Source: Dromaius novaehollandiae
Taxonomy: Eukaryota; Chordata; Aves; Casuariiformes; Dromaiidae
Assembly: GCF_036370855.1 (NCBI RefSeq)
Contig: NC_088100.1
Location: 33,554,563-33,618,562, forward strand
Reading direction: 5' to 3'
Length of the DNA: 64,000 nt
Shown: positions 61,773 through 64,000 of the stretch, in pieces
Layout: each line of letters starts with the position of its first letter
How positions within the stretch are numbered: the stretch's first letter is position 1
Program-made: the position numbers and the translations under genes
Notes under the pieces: model-generated
Database searches by the model: none
Told to the model about the DNA's origin: nothing
Seen by the model: the letters and a program-made list of their open reading frames with translations, nothing else

Positions 61773-63077
61773 TTACAAAGTAGTGAAATCAAAACATAAC
61801 ATAATACAAAGCAAAAGATATAACAAGAGTTCTCCTTGTATGCGGTGGCCCTGCCATCCCGTTAGGGAGCCATACCAATTAGCCAGCCAGGCACCTCCGT
61901 CGTTCTGCCGGATATGTCGGATAACGTCTTGTAAGTGGCTGATATCATCCTCAACAGATGTCGATTCATCAGTGATGTTAAAACAGCACACCCTGGCAAA
62001 GTCGTGACATCTGTGGTTATATTTCAGTGGGAGACAGTCAATCACTAGATGGTTTTGCAGTGTCCCTTGCTGTACTGCTCCCAACTCTTTATTTAAAGGG
62101 GCAATGGCTGTAGATGTCCTATTTAAGCCTTGAGCCAAAGCACAGGCAACGTGCTCTACTTACAATTATGTGCCACCACCCCCAGGATCCCAACTAGGCT
62201 TAACAACAGGTCTAGGGCTTCTGCATGAGACTATAAACTTATATGGGGGTTACAAGTGGCATCTAGGATATGCTGTGGGGTCCTTCGCTGCTCCGTCATA
62301 AAGGGAAGGATGCTTAAAGTAACACGATCTGCAGTGCATGGGCCACCTGTGGTGTTAGCCAGCACATACGTATATGCTGTAGTGCCACACAGAAGGAACC
62401 ATCCTAATGGTAGTTAGTATAAGGTGAGCAGGCGCATAGGTAATACTCATAGTGTCATTACAAATTGCCTGTGTATTGGTTACATTCTGCAGATCTGAGG
62501 TAGCATTTACAAAGCAAAAGCAAATATCTGCTTTAGATATGTTAGCTGTACAAAAAGAGTAAGTCCAGGGTGTCGTGTTTTGGGAAACAATACCGAAATT
62601 GTATAAATTCATGGGAGTAACAGACATATCAAATTTTTTTAGAAAACTATAATGCCACAATACCTCAAGTGGAGCTGGTGCACCTATGTAACATGTAGTT
62701 AAGACATCATCCACTGATTGTCCTCCTGCAATGCAGAAAGCAGAGAAGTTCGCTGATCTTTGTGCAAGCCAAATCCATATATTTACATGGGAAGCTGGAT
62801 GGTCTTGTAGATAAATGGCATCTGTCATGGTCAGCAAAAAGCAACATTTCAACAGCAGTTTAAAGATGCCGGCGTGATAACCTGTTGATGGGAAGATGGA
62901 AAGGAAGACTATCAGGACTATCACACTATCAGGAAGAACTAGAGCAGTGGCTCCTGAACCATCTGCTACAGCAGTGCCAGGCCATTTTTCCTTTTGAGCA
63001 GTTGGTATCCACACACTGGCTAAAGAGTGCATTGAGGGTGTTTGCTGAACTCGAGGCACTCCAGCACTGTGGATCAA
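61773..63077 (-). pseudogene. Retroviral env pseudogene (surface and transmembrane parts)
   Basis: Env would mediate receptor binding and membrane fusion of the virus. The surface part is open from 63077 to 62355; a hydrophobic, signal-like stretch (FKLLLKCCFLLTM, near 62845) precedes a domain with many cysteines and several N-glycosylation sites (NAT, NVT, NDT). A frame change near 62400 is needed to reach the LCGTTAYTYVLANTTGGPC segment. A stop follows shortly, and a hydrophobic fusion-peptide-like stretch (LLLSLVGILGVV) comes after it. A second frame change lies near 62140-62165. The transmembrane part (62138-61773) has a conserved LQN motif, then CX6CC (CHDFARVCC, 62009-61983), glycosylation site NIT, a tryptophan-containing pre-membrane stretch and a membrane anchor (ELLLYLLLCIMLCF). 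With at least two frame changes and three stops the gene cannot make a full Env. No furin site is clear. Confidence 0.85.
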
Positions 63078-63279
63078 AATTCCTCACAGTATTGGTGCTC
63101 CCTGTGAGACATTCACTGGCATGGATACGGATACCTGGAAAGATAAATCTTGAGAAAAGGTCAATAAGAGTGGGGCTATTTGAACAGGTATTAAAGGTGT
63201 AAACAGCCATACACACTGTGAAGGGCAGTCAAGTCTTAAATGTAAGCTTATAACTCTTTGTTCAGTAATCGTGAGTTGC

Positions 63280-64000
63280 TCAGGTGTATAGAATTCTACC
63301 TTCCCAGAGGCGAGTACACGGGGGGGCAATCCCCCCTTCCATTACAGATATCCGAGCAGGGATTGCTAGGGTCGGTTTGGCTTGCACTCGCTCATAGGGA
63401 GTAAGCATTCCAACACACCTATTGTTAAGCATAAACAGCGCTTGTGGGAGCATGCTTACCCACCCCCTCAACGTTTGCGTGGTGGTAAGTTTTCAAATTT
63501 GTTCTTTTAGCAGGTCATTCATGCTCTCTATTAATCCACTAGCTCAAGGGTGGTACAGTATATGCAAGACCCAGGTGATCCCCAAGTCCTTTGCCCATTC
63601 TTGGACCACATAGCCTGCAAAGTGGGCAGCTTGGTCACTCTGCATTTCTTTTGGTTTACCCTACGTATACATAAGTTCCTGTAAGCCCCGTATGGTAGAG
63701 GATTGATTCACATGGGAGGTAGGATAGGCATATATAAGGCCTGTGTCTACAGTGTCTACAGCAGTTAATATATACTTTTGTCCCTGTGAGGGGGACAGTG
63801 GGCCTACATAATCTATTTGCCAGGTTGCAAAGGGTTGTTTGCCTTGCTTGATGCGATCATATGTGCTAGTTAAAGGCACCTTTGTTATCTTCATACAAAC
63901 AGGACGGTTAGTGCGTGCTGTCTTATACCAATGTAGCGCTAACATGGGATGGCCTCATGATAGATCCCCAGCCTGAGCTGTGATGGGGCCACGAAGCCCT
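63280..64000 (-). pseudogene. Retroviral integrase pseudogene (3' end of pol, partial)
   Basis: Integrase inserts viral DNA into the host genome. One reading frame can be followed from the window edge to 63280, interrupted by in-frame stops at 63955-63957 (TGA), 63661-63663 (TAG), 63544-63546 (TGA) and 63493-63495 (TGA), with a final stop at 63280-63282. Despite this the catalytic triad is kept: Asp in WQIDYVGP (63811-63813), Asp in QSDQAAHF (63634-63636) and Glu in SGLIESMN (63526-63528). The last two are separated by exactly 35 residues, the DDx35E signature of retroviral integrases. Further on, LPQALFMLNNR and GMLTPYERV match the region after the catalytic core. The zinc-binding N-terminal part is degraded (HWYKTARTNRPVC) or cut by the window edge. 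Too few substitutions to hide homology, but clearly non-functional. Confidence 0.9.

Larger units (their letters stand above)
61275..64000 (-). mobile_element. Endogenous retrovirus, 3' half, antisense to RIMS1
   Basis: Going down the - strand from the window edge, the order is integrase core, integrase C-terminal part, env surface subunit, env transmembrane subunit and a 3' LTR. This is the canonical 3' half of a provirus. All coding parts are broken by stops or frame changes. The left border with host DNA is at 61274/61275. The right part (5' LTR, gag, protease, reverse transcriptase) is beyond 64000, so neither the target-site duplication nor the age from LTR divergence can be read here. 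The antisense orientation is the one usually tolerated in introns. Class assignment is open: the env transmembrane subunit is of the CX6CC type used by alpha- and gammaretroviruses, while the integrase core has a 'GPL' after the first catalytic Asp that I do not associate with alpharetroviruses. Confidence 0.9.

Noticed and set aside
63084..63329. An 81-codon frame on the - strand between integrase and env as a separate retroviral gene
   Set aside because: It is best explained as the integrase C-terminal tail or env leader region read after a frame change; no independent function can be supported.
28265..64000. Search for RIMS1 exon 2 in the remaining sequence
   Set aside because: No frame with the expected continuation of the Rab3-binding helix and zinc finger was found, so the exon is taken to lie outside the window.

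Overview
The window looks like nuclear DNA from a bird. It is AT-rich and gene-poor. It carries typical avian CR1 non-LTR retrotransposon copies, much older CR1 and MIR-like relics, and one CpG island. Inside the island I can support one protein-coding exon: the first coding exon of RIMS1 (Rab3-interacting molecule 1, an active-zone scaffold) on the + strand, at 28095-28258. Its splice donor starts at 28259. The class call rests on the avian-style CR1 3' ends and the amniote-like RIMS1 sequence. The species cannot be named from this window.

Layout. 1-27190 is the 5' flank of RIMS1. No gene is supported there. It holds ancient CR1 relics (2888-3800 and 14637-16190 on the - strand, 10612-10970 on the + strand), a younger CR1 (23406-24432, -), MIR-like SINE pieces and several microsatellites. 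27195-28935 is the CpG island with promoter, 5' UTR, two short upstream ORFs and exon 1. From 28259 to the end the DNA is intron 1 as far as I can see; I did not find exon 2. The intron holds two more CR1 copies (35246-36025 and 39337-39553, both -), long homopolymer runs (28 C, 33 T, 14 G), more microsatellites and a MIR-like 3' end.

The last 2.7 kb (61275-64000) is the 3' half of an endogenous retrovirus inserted antisense to RIMS1. It has a 409-bp 3' LTR, an env pseudogene with a CX6CC transmembrane subunit, and an integrase pseudogene that keeps a DDx35E spacing despite several stop codons. The rest of the element lies beyond the window edge. This decayed provirus is the least ordinary part of the window, because its env and integrase may not belong to the same retroviral class.

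Most of the longer open frames are short and start, stop or overlap without any sign of selection. I treat them as chance frames or as pieces of the repeats listed here. No tRNA, rRNA, CRISPR, bacterial or plasmid feature was seen.
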